NCBI RefSeq assembly: GCF_002155695.1
Contig: NZ_MUYJ01000015.1
Span: forward strand, 18,520 to 82,519
Origin: Erythrobacter tepidarius
GTDB lineage: Bacteria > Pseudomonadota > Alphaproteobacteria > Sphingomonadales > Sphingomonadaceae
Direction of reading: 5' to 3'
Length of the DNA: 64,000 bases
Shown: positions 27,660-36,506 of the stretch, piece by piece
Layout: each line of letters opens with the position of its first letter
How positions within the stretch are numbered: position 1 is the first letter of the stretch
Translations under genes and position numbers: made by a program
The notes under the pieces: generated by a model
What the model was told of the DNA's origin: nothing
Databases searched by the model: none
Seen by the model: the letters and a program-made list of their open reading frames with translations, nothing else

Positions 27660-28939
27660 CAGCCGAGCGGTTCCAAGCGGGTGAGGCCACCCATATAGGG
27701 CCGCAATACTTCGGGCATGGTGACCGATCCGTCGGCATTCTGGTAATTCTCGAGCACCGCCACCAGCGTGCGCCCGACCGCGAGGCCGGAGCCGTTGAGG
27801 GTGTGGACGAACTCGGTCTTTTTCTCGCCCGCCACGCGGTAGCGCGTGTTCATGCGGCGGGCCTGAAAATCGCCGGTGTTGGAGCACGAGCTGATCTCGC
27901 GATAGGCACCCTGGCCGGGGAGCCAGACTTCGAGGTCATAGGTCTTGCGCGCGCCGAAGCCCATGTCGCCGGTGCACAGCAGCACCTTGCGATAGGGCAG
28001 GTTGAGCCGTTCTAGGATGGTCTCGGCGGCGCGGACCATGCGCTGGTGCTCGGCCTCTGAGTCTTCAGGACGCACGATGCTGACCAGCTCGCACTTCTCG
28101 AACTGGTGCTGGCGGATGAACCCGCGCGTGTCGCGCCCTGCCGCCCCCGCTTCGGAGCGGAAGCACAGGGTGAGCGCGGTCAGGCGGATGGGGAGCGCGG
28201 CTTCGTCGAGCAGCTCGCCCATGACGCTGGCGGTGAGCGAGACTTCGCTGGTGGGGATGAGCCAGCGGCCGCTCGTCGTGCAGAAGCTATCCTCGGCAAA
28301 CTTGGGCAGCTTGTCGGTGCCGTACATCGCATCCTCGCCGACCAGCACTGGCGGGTTGCATTCGGCATAGCCATGCTCGCTGGTTTGCACGTCGAGCATG
28401 AACTGGCCGAGCGCGCGGTGGAGCCTTGCCATGCCGCCGCGCAGGAAGGTGAAGCGCGCGCCCGAGAGCCTTGCGCCGGTCTCGAAATCCATGCCGAGCG
28501 CGGGGGCGATGTCGGCGTGTTCGCGCGGTGCGAAGTCGAAGACGCGCTTCTCGCCCCATTCGCTCATCACCCGGTTGTCCTCCTCGCCCGCGCCGTCGGG
28601 CACGTCCGCGCCCGGCAGGTTGGGGATGATTTCGAGCGCGGCCTTGAGCTGGCCGGCCAACGCGTCCGCGCGGGCTTCGAGCGCCGGCATCTGCTCCTTG
28701 AGCGCGGCGACCTCGGCCTTGAGCGCCTCGGCCCCTTCGCGATCGCCTTTGGCCATCGCCGCGCCGATCAGCTTGCTGGCCTCGTTGCGGCGGCTTTGCG
28801 CAACCTGCACCGCGGTCACCGCCGCGCGCCGTTCCTCGTCGAGCGCGACCAGGCTGGCGGCCAGCGGCTCCAGCCCGCGGCGGGCGAGGCCTGCGTCAAA
28901 GGCTTCGGGATTGTCTCGGATCAGGCGAATGTCGTGCAT
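27659..28939 (-). CDS. serS: Seryl-tRNA synthetase
   Basis: SerS charges tRNA-Ser (and tRNA-Sec) with serine. The 426-residue protein has the N-terminal coiled-coil tRNA-binding arm (about 28-105, Ala/Glu/Lys-rich). The class II catalytic core follows, with motif 2 [28 protein letters not shown], and the motif 3 region [18 protein letters not shown]. Start ATG at 28939 ([22 protein letters not shown]) is family-typical. It is the first gene of the serS-surE-channel operon. Confidence 0.97.
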   Translation of the reverse strand: MHDIRLIRDNPEAFDAGLARRGLEPLAASLVALDEERRAAVTAVQVAQSRRNEASKLIGAAMAKGDREGAEALKAEVAALKEQMPALEARADALAGQLKAALEIIPNLPGADVPDGAGEEDNRVMSEWGEKRVFDFAPREHADIAPALGMDFETGARLSGARFTFLRGGMARLHRALGQFMLDVQTSEHGYAECNPPVLVGEDAMYGTDKLPKFAEDSFCTTSGRWLIPTSEVSLTASVMGELLDEAALPIRLTALTLCFRSEAGAAGRDTRGFIRQHQFEKCELVSIVRPEDSEAEHQRMVRAAETILERLNLPYRKVLLCTGDMGFGARKTYDLEVWLPGQGAYREISSCSNTGDFQARRMNTRYRVAGEKKTEFVHTLNGSGLAVGRTLVAVLENYQNADGSVTMPEVLRPYMGGLTRLEPLG

Positions 28940-29143
28940 GGGCTGGGCCTATGCCCGCTTGCCTCCCGCAAGGAAAGAGGGCGCGGGAATGCCGAAGGCC
29001 ACCGAACCAATTTTTCGCGCGCAGAGGCGGATAGCCACCGCGTGCCGCCGACCCGGCACCAATTCTCCGCCCCTGCGCTTCTGCGCGTGACCAGGATGGC
29101 AATGCCGCGGGCGCGGCGTGATCAGGGACAGGAAAGAGGGAAA

Positions 29144-29176
29144 GGGCGGCGGGTGTGCCTTGCAAGGCCGCCGCCC
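29144..29176 (-). terminator. Rho-independent terminator after the TonB receptor
   Basis: A GGGCGGCGG / CCGCCGCCC stem (29144-29152 with 29168-29176). On the minus strand it is followed by TTTCCCTCTTTCC and begins about 20 bases after the receptor stop at 29196. Confidence 0.65.
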
Positions 29177-29195
29177 CTCCACCGGGCAGAGCGGA

Positions 29196-31517
29196 TCAGA
29201 AGTTGATCTGCGCAGTCACGAAGATCCGGCGCGGATCGCCGTAGAATCCGGTCAGCGTGCCTTCGCGGCCGAGCGTCGGGACGAAGGGCGCACCGCCTAC
29301 GCCGCCTGCGACGAAGTTGTAGCCGGCGACGATATACTCCTTGTCGAACAGGTTCTTGCCGTGCAGCCCAATCGAATAGAGCCCGCTCTCGGGGGTATAG
29401 ACCACACTCGCATCGACCAGCACGAAGCCGTCCTGATCGAGGAAGGGGTTGGGCACTTCGAACTGGCTCGCATCCGAACGCAGCGAGGCAAGGCCGATGA
29501 AGTCCATCATCCCGCCCGCCACCGGCAGGCCCAAGTTGAAGCCCATATGCGCGGTGATGTCGGGGGTGTTCTGGAACACGCGGCTGTCGGCCACGTCATT
29601 GCCGAAAGCGTCGATGAAGGTGTTGAACTTGGCATCGAGCACGCCCAGCGACCAGTTGATGCTGAAGCGGCTGCCTTCGCCGGCAAAGTCCTTGCCGACC
29701 AGCGCGGAGCCCTCGAACTCGATGCCGTTGACGTCGGCATCCGCGGCGTTGGAGGTGATCCCGATGAAGCTTTCGTTCACCCCGTCGCCATTGGCATCAA
29801 AGCCGACCGAGCCGGGGATCTGCACGTCGGTGTATTGCGCGAGGAACCCGGCAAGGCTGATATTGACGCGGTTGTCGAGCAGCGAGGCCTTCCAGCCGAG
29901 TTCGAAGCTGTCGACCTTTTCCGGGGCGAAGGCCATGAAGTCGAACACCTCGTCCGGCGTGCAGGCGCCGCCGCGCGGATTGCGGCACGCGGTGGTCTGG
30001 CCGCGCGGGTCGAAGCCGCCGCCCTTGAAGCCCTGCGAATAGGTGAAATAGATGTTGTGATCGGCGTTCGGCTGCCAGCTGATCGAGGCGCGCGGGTTGA
30101 AGTCTTCGAAGGTGGCGCTGCCGTCGAAATCACTTGTCACCGCAATCGGCACGCCGGTTCCGCCGAACAGGTTGGAGAAACCGCCGAGGAAGGTCGTGCG
30201 CAGCACGCGGCTCGCGCGCTTGTCGTTGGTGTAGCGTCCGCCCAGCGATAGGCTGATGGTGTTGGTCAGATCATAGGTGAAGTCGCCGAACACCGACCAG
30301 GTCTTGGTGTTGACATCGCCCAGCGTCTGCGCGGTGAGCCCATTCAGCGTGGTGAACAACGCAACGTCGAAGGCGGTGAAGGCATTGGCGTCGAGATAGT
30401 AGAAGCCAAGGACGCCCGAGAGCTTGTCGCCTTCGTAGAGGAGCTGGAATTCCTGGCTCAGCTGGTCGTTCTCGTAGATCGCCGGCACGTCGACATCGAC
30501 CGCGGGAAGGCTGTCGAAGTCGATCGGAGTGGTCGAACGGTCTTCGCGGTAGCCGGTGATCGACTTCAAGGTCAGCGTGTCGGAAAGGGCGATCGCAATG
30601 TTGAGCGCGCCGCCATAGGCCTCGACTTCCTGATCGACGATGTTGAGGCCGGCGCGGGTGTCGAACACGTCATCCAGCACCGGCGCGCCGCTCCGCAGGC
30701 CGGGGATGAAGCGGTGGCCCTGACGCGCCTCGGAGTTGTCCTTTACGTAATCGCCCGAGAGGCGGAGCGAGAAGGCGCCGCTTTCGAATTCGATCGTGCC
30801 GCGCGCGGCCCACACGTCCTTGTTGTAGTTCTCGGTGCCGAGCGTGAGGTTGTCGCCGAAGCCCCCGCGCGAAAGCCGTGCGCCGCTCGCCCCGATCTTG
30901 AGGCTGTCGGTGATCGGCGTCGAGACGCTGACGATCAGGTCGGCCTGATCATAGGAACCGTAGGTGCCGCGGATCTTCACGCTCAAATCGTCGGGCAGCG
31001 CGGCGGTCACATACTTGATCGCGCCGCCGATGGTGTTGCGCCCGTAAAGCGTGCCCTGCGGCCCGCGCAGCACTTCGATGCGCTCGACGTCGTAGATATC
31101 GAGCACCGCGGCCTGCGGGCGGTTGAGATAGACATCGTCGATGTAAAGGCCCACGCCCGCCTCGAAGCCGGCGACCGGATCCTGCTGGCCGACGCCGCGG
31201 ATAAAGGCGGTGAGGGTGGTGTTGGTGCCGCGGCTCACTTCGAGGGTGATGTTGGGCACCTGCTGGGCGATCTGGGTGAGATCCTGAACGCCCTGCTGGA
31301 TCAGCGCATCGCCCGATAGCGCGGTGACCGACAGCGGGACGTCGATCAGTCGCTCCTCGCGGCGGCGGGCGGTGACGATGATCACGCCCTCATCGGTCTC
31401 GTTCGCCTCGGCGGCTGCATCATCCGCGATGTCCTGGGCGGCGACCGGCGCAGCAAAGGCGGCAAGTCCGGCGGAGCTGGCAAGCAGCAGCGCACGGGTG
31501 CAGAATGTCTTGATCAT
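29196..31517 (-). CDS. TonB-dependent receptor, substrate unknown
   Basis: A 773-residue outer-membrane receptor with signal peptide (LLLASSAGLAAFAAPVAAQ), a TonB-box-like segment GVIIVTARRREERL near residue 44, a plug domain (VPLSVTALSGDALIQQGV onward; VERIEVLRGPQGTLYGRNTIGG) and a beta-barrel ending in ITAQINF-like VTAQINF with the terminal Phe. This type, with the RRREE..DVP opening, is abundant in sphingomonads and serves many organic substrates, not only iron. A strong AGGAGAGGAA precedes ATG 31517. Divergent from a TetR-family gene, which probably controls it. Confidence 0.9.
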   Translation of the reverse strand: MIKTFCTRALLLASSAGLAAFAAPVAAQDIADDAAAEANETDEGVIIVTARRREERLIDVPLSVTALSGDALIQQGVQDLTQIAQQVPNITLEVSRGTNTTLTAFIRGVGQQDPVAGFEAGVGLYIDDVYLNRPQAAVLDIYDVERIEVLRGPQGTLYGRNTIGGAIKYVTAALPDDLSVKIRGTYGSYDQADLIVSVSTPITDSLKIGASGARLSRGGFGDNLTLGTENYNKDVWAARGTIEFESGAFSLRLSGDYVKDNSEARQGHRFIPGLRSGAPVLDDVFDTRAGLNIVDQEVEAYGGALNIAIALSDTLTLKSITGYREDRSTTPIDFDSLPAVDVDVPAIYENDQLSQEFQLLYEGDKLSGVLGFYYLDANAFTAFDVALFTTLNGLTAQTLGDVNTKTWSVFGDFTYDLTNTISLSLGGRYTNDKRASRVLRTTFLGGFSNLFGGTGVPIAVTSDFDGSATFEDFNPRASISWQPNADHNIYFTYSQGFKGGGFDPRGQTTACRNPRGGACTPDEVFDFMAFAPEKVDSFELGWKASLLDNRVNISLAGFLAQYTDVQIPGSVGFDANGDGVNESFIGITSNAADADVNGIEFEGSALVGKDFAGEGSRFSINWSLGVLDAKFNTFIDAFGNDVADSRVFQNTPDITAHMGFNLGLPVAGGMMDFIGLASLRSDASQFEVPNPFLDQDGFVLVDASVVYTPESGLYSIGLHGKNLFDKEYIVAGYNFVAGGVGGAPFVPTLGREGTLTGFYGDPRRIFVTAQINF

Positions 31518-31557
31518 TGGCTCTGTTCCTCTCCTGGCCTTTTGTGTCGCCTTGATA

Positions 31558-31591
31558 TTGAAAGTTGAACCACCTTTCAAGTTTAGACTTG
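31558..31591. promoter_or_regulatory. Paired inverted repeats, candidate TetR operator
   Basis: TTGAAAG (31558-31564) and CTTTCAA (31574-31580) form a 7-bp inverted repeat over 23 bases. An overlapping repeat CAAGT/ACTTG spans 31578-31591. Both lie in the 120-base gap between the divergent TonB receptor and the TetR gene, where an operator controlling both would be expected. Confidence 0.5.
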
Positions 31592-31637
31592 TGCATTGCC
31601 CTTGCGCGGCTTACCGAAAGCGTGGAGGGAGTAGCTG

Positions 31638-32279
31638 ATGGGCAACAGTCCGGCCACCGTGACCAAAGGCGAAACTATCGCGTGCAATGATGCCAAGGCT
31701 CCGCGCACCGAGCGTGGGCGGCGGACTTTGCGCAAGCTGCTTGACGCGGCGGCGGTGGAGTTCGGCGAAAAGGGCTTCCACGAGGCCTCGGTCAGCTCGA
31801 TCACGCGCCGTGCAGGAGTGGCGCTGGGCAGCTTCTACACCTATTTCGACAGCAAGGATGCGCTCTTCCGTGCGTTGGTCGCCGACATGAGCGAAAAGGT
31901 GCGCACCAGCGCCCGCTCGGCGCTGCATGATGGCATGGACGCGCTCGAGATCGAGCGGGCGGCGCTGGCAGCGTTCCTGCGCTTTGCTGCCGAGCACAAG
32001 GAAATCTACCGCATCATCGACGAGGCGGAATTCGTCGATCCGGCGAGCTATCGCCAGCACTACGAGACCATCGCCGCGCGCATCACCGATCGCCTTGCAG
32101 CCGGTGTCGCGGCCGGCAAATTCCGCGAGGGGCTGGGTGAGCTGGAGGCCTGGGCGCTGATGGGCATGAATGTCTTTGTCGGCCTGCGCTATGTGGTGTG
32201 GGGCGGGGCGGAGAAGACGCCAGACGAGGTCGCTGCCAGGGTGAATCGCCTGCTCGCCGAGGGTGTGCTCAAACACTAA
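31638..32279 (+). CDS. TetR/AcrR family transcriptional regulator
   Basis: A 213-residue regulator. The N-terminal HTH is clear: LLDAAAVEFGEKGFHEASVS followed by SITRRAGVALGSFYTYFDSKDALF (about 36-80), the standard TetR recognition-helix region. The C-terminal helical ligand domain (about 85-213) is less conserved and hints at no inducer. GGAGGGAG precedes the ATG at 31638. It probably represses the divergent TonB receptor and itself through the inverted repeats at 31558-31591. Confidence 0.88.
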   Translation: MGNSPATVTKGETIACNDAKAPRTERGRRTLRKLLDAAAVEFGEKGFHEASVSSITRRAGVALGSFYTYFDSKDALFRALVADMSEKVRTSARSALHDGMDALEIERAALAAFLRFAAEHKEIYRIIDEAEFVDPASYRQHYETIAARITDRLAAGVAAGKFREGLGELEAWALMGMNVFVGLRYVVWGGAEKTPDEVAARVNRLLAEGVLKH

Positions 32280-32344
32280 ACAGCTGAAAGCATGGGAATA
32301 CGTGCGCCCGGCCGGGCGCGCTGTTGCACGCCCTGTTGCATTTA

Positions 32345-32361
32345 TTGCGAACGATTCCCAT
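32345..32361 (+). promoter_or_regulatory. Candidate Fur/Mur-type iron box 1 of the heme-receptor promoter
   Basis: TTGCGA-ACGAT-TCCCAT, the 6-5-6 layout seen at bfd (TTGAGA-GTAGT-TCGCAT), 95 bases upstream of the receptor start. It is part of a larger inverted repeat TTATTGCGAA ... TTCGCAATAA (32342-32392). Confidence 0.45.
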
Positions 32362-32372
32362 TCGCACGGGTA

Positions 32373-32389
32373 TTGACTCGCATTCGCAA
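32373..32389 (+). promoter_or_regulatory. Candidate Fur/Mur-type iron box 2 of the heme-receptor promoter
   Basis: TTGACT-CGCAT-TCGCAA, 28 bases downstream of box 1. Its left half also matches a -35 hexamer (TTGACT), which would place a bound repressor on the promoter. Confidence 0.4.
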
Positions 32390-32439
32390 TAAGGCCAGAA
32401 GCGCGGTGTTTCTCCCTTCACAGCAGGAAGCGTCCCCGC

Positions 32440-34701
32440 GTGTCTCCGATCCACCGCCTTGCCTTTTCTGTAGCTCCCCTTGCGCTTTTCGCGGCCCCCG
32501 CGGCTGCCGAAAGTCTGGCCGCCAATGCCGATGCTGCCGAAGCTGAAGGCCAGCAGCAGACGGGCCGCATCACCGTCACCGCCACCCGCGCCCCGGTGCT
32601 GCAGGAAGAAGCCCCGGCCACCGTCACCATCATCACCGACGAGCAGATTGCCGACCAACTCGCCACCGACATCAAGGACCTTGTGCGCTTCGAGCCGGGC
32701 GTCACTGTCCGGCGCGCCCCGGCGCGCTTCGGCGCGGCGATCGGCGCGACCGGTCGCGCCCGCAACGAGGGCTTCAACATCCGCGGCATCGGCGGCAACC
32801 GCGTGCTGATCCAGGTCGACGGCATTCGCAGCCCTCAGGGCTTCAGCTTCGGCCCGCAGGATGCCGGGCGCGGCGCCTTCACCGATGTGAGCCTTGTGAA
32901 GCAGGTCGAGATTCTGCGCGGACCGGCCTCGGCGCTCTACGGTTCGGACGGGCTGGCCGGCGCGGTCAGCTTTGTCACCGCCGATCCGGTCGATCTCGTC
33001 AAGCAGGAAAGCTTCGGCGGCTTCGTCACCTCGCAATATTCGAGCGAGGACAATGAATTCGCCCACACCGCGACGCTCGCGGGACAGGCCGGCGATCTCT
33101 CGGCGATGATTGCCTATACAAGGCGCGACTTCGAGGCGCTGGAGAATCGCGGCACCAATATCGGCACCGGCCCCACCCGCACCGCGCCCAATCCGCAGGA
33201 CGGCAGCAGCGATGCGGTGCTCGCCAAGCTGGTGTGGGACAATGGCCCGCACCGCATCCGGCTGACCGGTGAATGGCTCGATGCCGCGGTCGAGACCGAG
33301 GTGCTGAGCGGCCTCGGCCCGGCCTTCACCTTCGGTCCGCGCCCGGTGTGGACGGTCGACGCGCTGAACGCGCGCGACACCAACACCCGCAAGCGCGTCT
33401 CGCTCGACTGGACCTATGACGGTTCGCCCGGTGATGCGATCGAATATGCCTTCCTCTCCGCCTACTGGCAGGATGCAGAAGACCGCCAGTTCGCCTTCGA
33501 AGAGCGTACCAGCCTCACCGCCACGCCCGCGCCCGATCGCGAGCGACTGAACACCTTCGAAAACCGCGTCTATGGCGTTGTCGGCGAGGTTCGGACCGGC
33601 TTCGATCTGAGCGGGATGGCGCACCGCATCGCGCTGGGCGGCGATGTCAGCTGGACCCGGCAGGAAGGCCTGCGCGACGGCACTTTTCCGGGCCGCGGCG
33701 AAAGCTTCCCCACCCGCGCCTTTCCGGTCACCGACTTCACGCTGGGCGGCATCTTCCTCGCTGACGAGATCACCCTGTTCGACGGCGCACTGACGCTGTT
33801 CCCGGCGCTCCGGTTCGATTTCTACGATCTCAACCCGACCGACGATCCGCTGCTGACCACCTTCACCCCGCAAGGCCAGAGCGACAGCCGCCTCAGCCCC
33901 AAGTTCGGCGCGACGCTGAAGCTGGCCCCCGAGGTTTTCCTTTTCGGCAATTATGCGCAGGGCTTCCTCGCGCCGACGCCGAGCCAGGTGAACAATTTCT
34001 TCGAATTCATCGCGGGCGGCTACACCTCGATCCCCAACCCCGATCTGCGCCCCGAAACCAGCAAGAGCTGGGAGGTGGGGGCACGCTATGTCGGCGACAT
34101 CTTCTCTCTGCAGGTCAGCGGCTTTCGCGGCGACTATGACAACTTCATCAGCCAGCAGGTGGTGAGCGGCGGCTTCACCCCGCAGAACCCGGCGATCTTC
34201 CAGTTCGTCAATTTCAACGCCGTGGAGATCGAAGGGCTGGAGGCCCGCGCCGAGATGAAGCTCGACAGCGGCTGGAACGCCCGCCTCGCGCTCGCCTATG
34301 CCAATGGCGACATCATCAATCCCGGCGGCGCGCGGGTGCCGCTGGACACGATCGATCCGTTCAATGTCGTCGCCGGCTTCGGCTATCGCGATCCGGAAGG
34401 GCGGTTCGGGGGCGAGCTGATCGTCACCCACAACGGCCGCAAGGAGGCGGGCGAAGTCGAACGCGCGGCCGATGGCAGCGAATTGTTCGTCCGGCCCGAA
34501 GCCTCGACCATCCTCGATCTCACCGCCTTCGTGGCCGTCACCGAGCGGCTCAAGCTGCGCGCCGGCCTCTTCAACCTGACCAACGAGAAATATGCGCTGT
34601 GGTCCGACGTGCGGGGCCTGCGGGTCGCCGATGCCGGCATCCTCGACGCCTTCACCCGTCCGGGCCGCAATCTCAGCGTTTCGGCCAGTTTCCGGTTCTG
34701 A
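32440..34701 (+). CDS. TonB-dependent hemoglobin/transferrin/lactoferrin-type (heme) receptor
   Basis: A 753-residue outer-membrane receptor with signal peptide (LAFSVAPLALFAAPAAA), TonB box region ITVTATRAPV (about 44-53), plug signature VEILRGPASALYGSDGLAGA and a barrel ending SVSASFRF. The plug continues into NIRGIGGNRVLIQVDGIR and the C-terminal NLTNEKYALWSDVRGL, both typical of the TIGR01785/01786 heme and hemoglobin receptor group. Start is GTG at 32440, with AGGAAG ten bases upstream; no in-frame ATG fits the signal peptide. Two iron-box-like motifs lie upstream. DUF6607 and PiuC-like genes follow, making an iron-uptake cluster. Confidence 0.9.
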   Translation: MSPIHRLAFSVAPLALFAAPAAAESLAANADAAEAEGQQQTGRITVTATRAPVLQEEAPATVTIITDEQIADQLATDIKDLVRFEPGVTVRRAPARFGAAIGATGRARNEGFNIRGIGGNRVLIQVDGIRSPQGFSFGPQDAGRGAFTDVSLVKQVEILRGPASALYGSDGLAGAVSFVTADPVDLVKQESFGGFVTSQYSSEDNEFAHTATLAGQAGDLSAMIAYTRRDFEALENRGTNIGTGPTRTAPNPQDGSSDAVLAKLVWDNGPHRIRLTGEWLDAAVETEVLSGLGPAFTFGPRPVWTVDALNARDTNTRKRVSLDWTYDGSPGDAIEYAFLSAYWQDAEDRQFAFEERTSLTATPAPDRERLNTFENRVYGVVGEVRTGFDLSGMAHRIALGGDVSWTRQEGLRDGTFPGRGESFPTRAFPVTDFTLGGIFLADEITLFDGALTLFPALRFDFYDLNPTDDPLLTTFTPQGQSDSRLSPKFGATLKLAPEVFLFGNYAQGFLAPTPSQVNNFFEFIAGGYTSIPNPDLRPETSKSWEVGARYVGDIFSLQVSGFRGDYDNFISQQVVSGGFTPQNPAIFQFVNFNAVEIEGLEARAEMKLDSGWNARLALAYANGDIINPGGARVPLDTIDPFNVVAGFGYRDPEGRFGGELIVTHNGRKEAGEVERAADGSELFVRPEASTILDLTAFVAVTERLKLRAGLFNLTNEKYALWSDVRGLRVADAGILDAFTRPGRNLSVSASFRF

Positions 34702-34719
34702 CCACCCTTGGAGGACACC

Positions 34720-35739
34720 ATGAAGACCCGACGCAATACGGCTTTGGCCAAGACCCCTTTTTTCACGTGCCTCGCTGCGCTCGCGCTGGCTGCCGTGCCC
34801 GCCGCTCCGGCCCTTGCCGACGGCCCGATCGTCCAGAGCGCCGAGGCGGCCAAGGCTGCCTTCGCGGAAGACCGCAAGAGCATCCTTGCCATGGCCGGTG
34901 ACTTCAAGGTGACCTTCGACATGCAGGAATCGACCCCCTGGATGGAAGGCTACACGCCCTTGGAGCGCAAGATTTCGGGCGGTTACGAGAGTGTCCGCGT
35001 GATCGAGGACACCGGCACCCGTATCGTCCTCCAGCACCTGCTGGTCACTGGCGACGAGGCCAACCCCTATGTCGTCAAGCACTGGCGGCAGGACTGGGAG
35101 TATCAGCCGGCAAAAATCCTGGTGTTCAAGGGGGGCGATAGCTGGGAATGGCAGGACGTCCCCGAGAAGATGCGCGCCGGGCGCTGGTCGCAGACCGTCT
35201 GGCAGGTCGATGACAGCCCGCGCTATGCCGGATGGGGCGAATGGGAGACCGTCCACGGCATCCGCCGCTGGCGTTCGAACTGGACCGCACGCCCGCTTGC
35301 CCGCCGCGATGCGATCCGCAATCCCGTCTATGATCACTATATCGGCATCAACCGCCACCAGCTGACCCCGACCGGCTGGATCCATTGGCAGGACAACACC
35401 AAGATGGTCACCCCTGCCGATGGTGGCGCGGCGAAGCCGGTGGTGCAGGAATATGTGCTCAACACCTATGAGCGCTTCAACGGTTATAATGTCGCGGCGG
35501 CAGAGGCTTACTGGGCGAAGACCAAAGACTATTGGGCCGCAGTGCGAGACAAGTGGGACGAGGTCGCCGCCGCGAATGGCGGTATCCGCATCGCCCAGGA
35601 AGCCAGCGCTGGCACCAGCATCGCCGAACAGCTGCTGAGTCTCGCCGACGCGATCAAGGACGGCAAGGATACCCCTGAAGCCGCAAGCGCCAAGGCGCTG
35701 GCGCTGATTGCGGAAGGCACCTCCGGCAAGGGCGGCTGA
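34720..35739 (+). CDS. DUF6607 family exported protein
   Basis: A 339-residue protein with signal peptide (LAALALAAVPAAPALA) and a conserved domain running from DFKVTFDMQESTPWMEGYTP to roughly residue 290. Tryptophan-rich blocks include VVKHWRQDWEY, AGWGEWETVHGIRRWRSNW and PTGWIHWQDNTK. DUF6607 has no known activity. GGAGG lies six bases upstream of ATG 34720. It follows the heme receptor by 18 bases and is surely co-transcribed, so a periplasmic role in heme or iron handling is a reasonable inference. Confidence 0.8.
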   Translation: MKTRRNTALAKTPFFTCLAALALAAVPAAPALADGPIVQSAEAAKAAFAEDRKSILAMAGDFKVTFDMQESTPWMEGYTPLERKISGGYESVRVIEDTGTRIVLQHLLVTGDEANPYVVKHWRQDWEYQPAKILVFKGGDSWEWQDVPEKMRAGRWSQTVWQVDDSPRYAGWGEWETVHGIRRWRSNWTARPLARRDAIRNPVYDHYIGINRHQLTPTGWIHWQDNTKMVTPADGGAAKPVVQEYVLNTYERFNGYNVAAAEAYWAKTKDYWAAVRDKWDEVAAANGGIRIAQEASAGTSIAEQLLSLADAIKDGKDTPEAASAKALALIAEGTSGKGG

Positions 35740-35828
35740 GCCGCTCTTGTCCCCGGGCCGGCAGGCGCGTGTCCTCTCGCCTGCCGGCCTGCTTGCTGGC
35801 CCTATTCCCCGGCGCTAGAGCGGTGGCC

Positions 35829-36506
35829 ATGCTGCTTGTCATCAATGCCATCGAGGATGCCGGACACCTCGCCGCGCTGGCCGAGCGGATTGCGCTGCTC
35901 GAATGGCGCGACGGGCGCGAGACGGCAGGTGCGGTGGCGCGCGAGGTCAAGCGCAACCTGCAAGCCGCGATGGAGAGCACCGCCGGGCGGCGGCTCGCCG
36001 ACGAGCTGCTGTCGGTGATTGCCGAGAACCATGTCCTCAAGGCCGCTGCGCAGCCGCGCCGCTTCTCACCGCTGATCATCAGCAAGACCTCAAATGGCGG
36101 GCATTACGGCCCGCATGTCGATAACGCGCTGATGGGCAAGGGGACGGGCCGGGTGCGGACCGATCTGTCCTTCACCCTGTTCCTCACGCCCCCTGGCGAA
36201 TACGACGGCGGCGAGCTGGTGGTTCACGCCGCCGGCATGAGGCAGGAGGTGAAGGGCGAGGCGGGGCATCTGGTGCTCTACCCCTCGGGCACCATCCACG
36301 AGGTGCGTCCGGTGACGCGCGGGGAGCGGATCGTGTGCATCGGCTGGATCGAGAGTATGATCCCCGATGGCCTGCGGCGCGAGATGTTGTTCGATCTGGA
36401 AAACTTGCGCGCATCGCTGCGGCGTCAGCTGCCCAGCCAGTCAGCCGAGCTACTGACGCTCGACAAGACCATCGCCAATCTGCTGCGGATGTGGGCGAAC
36501 CCCTGA
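35829..36506 (+). CDS. PiuC/YbiX-like Fe(II)- and 2-oxoglutarate-dependent dioxygenase
   Basis: A 225-residue PKHD-type hydroxylase. The facial triad is visible: His96 and Asp98 in HYGPHVDNALM and His157 in SGTIHEVRPVTRGER, with Arg165 for 2-oxoglutarate binding. Intermediate RTDLSFTLFL and YDGGELVV are family-typical. PiuC proteins are iron-starvation induced and usually sit beside TonB receptors; their substrate is not established. ATG at 35829 is used although no strong ribosome site is visible. The last 57 bases overlap the 3' end of the opposite-strand gene at 36450. Confidence 0.9.
   Translation: MLLVINAIEDAGHLAALAERIALLEWRDGRETAGAVAREVKRNLQAAMESTAGRRLADELLSVIAENHVLKAAAQPRRFSPLIISKTSNGGHYGPHVDNALMGKGTGRVRTDLSFTLFLTPPGEYDGGELVVHAAGMRQEVKGEAGHLVLYPSGTIHEVRPVTRGERIVCIGWIESMIPDGLRREMLFDLENLRASLRRQLPSQSAELLTLDKTIANLLRMWANP

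Noticed and set aside
32269..35385. A minus-strand open frame of 1038 codons
   Set aside because: It is antisense to the heme receptor and DUF6607 genes, which have clear homology, signal peptides and ribosome sites. Long mirror frames are expected in GC-rich coding DNA.
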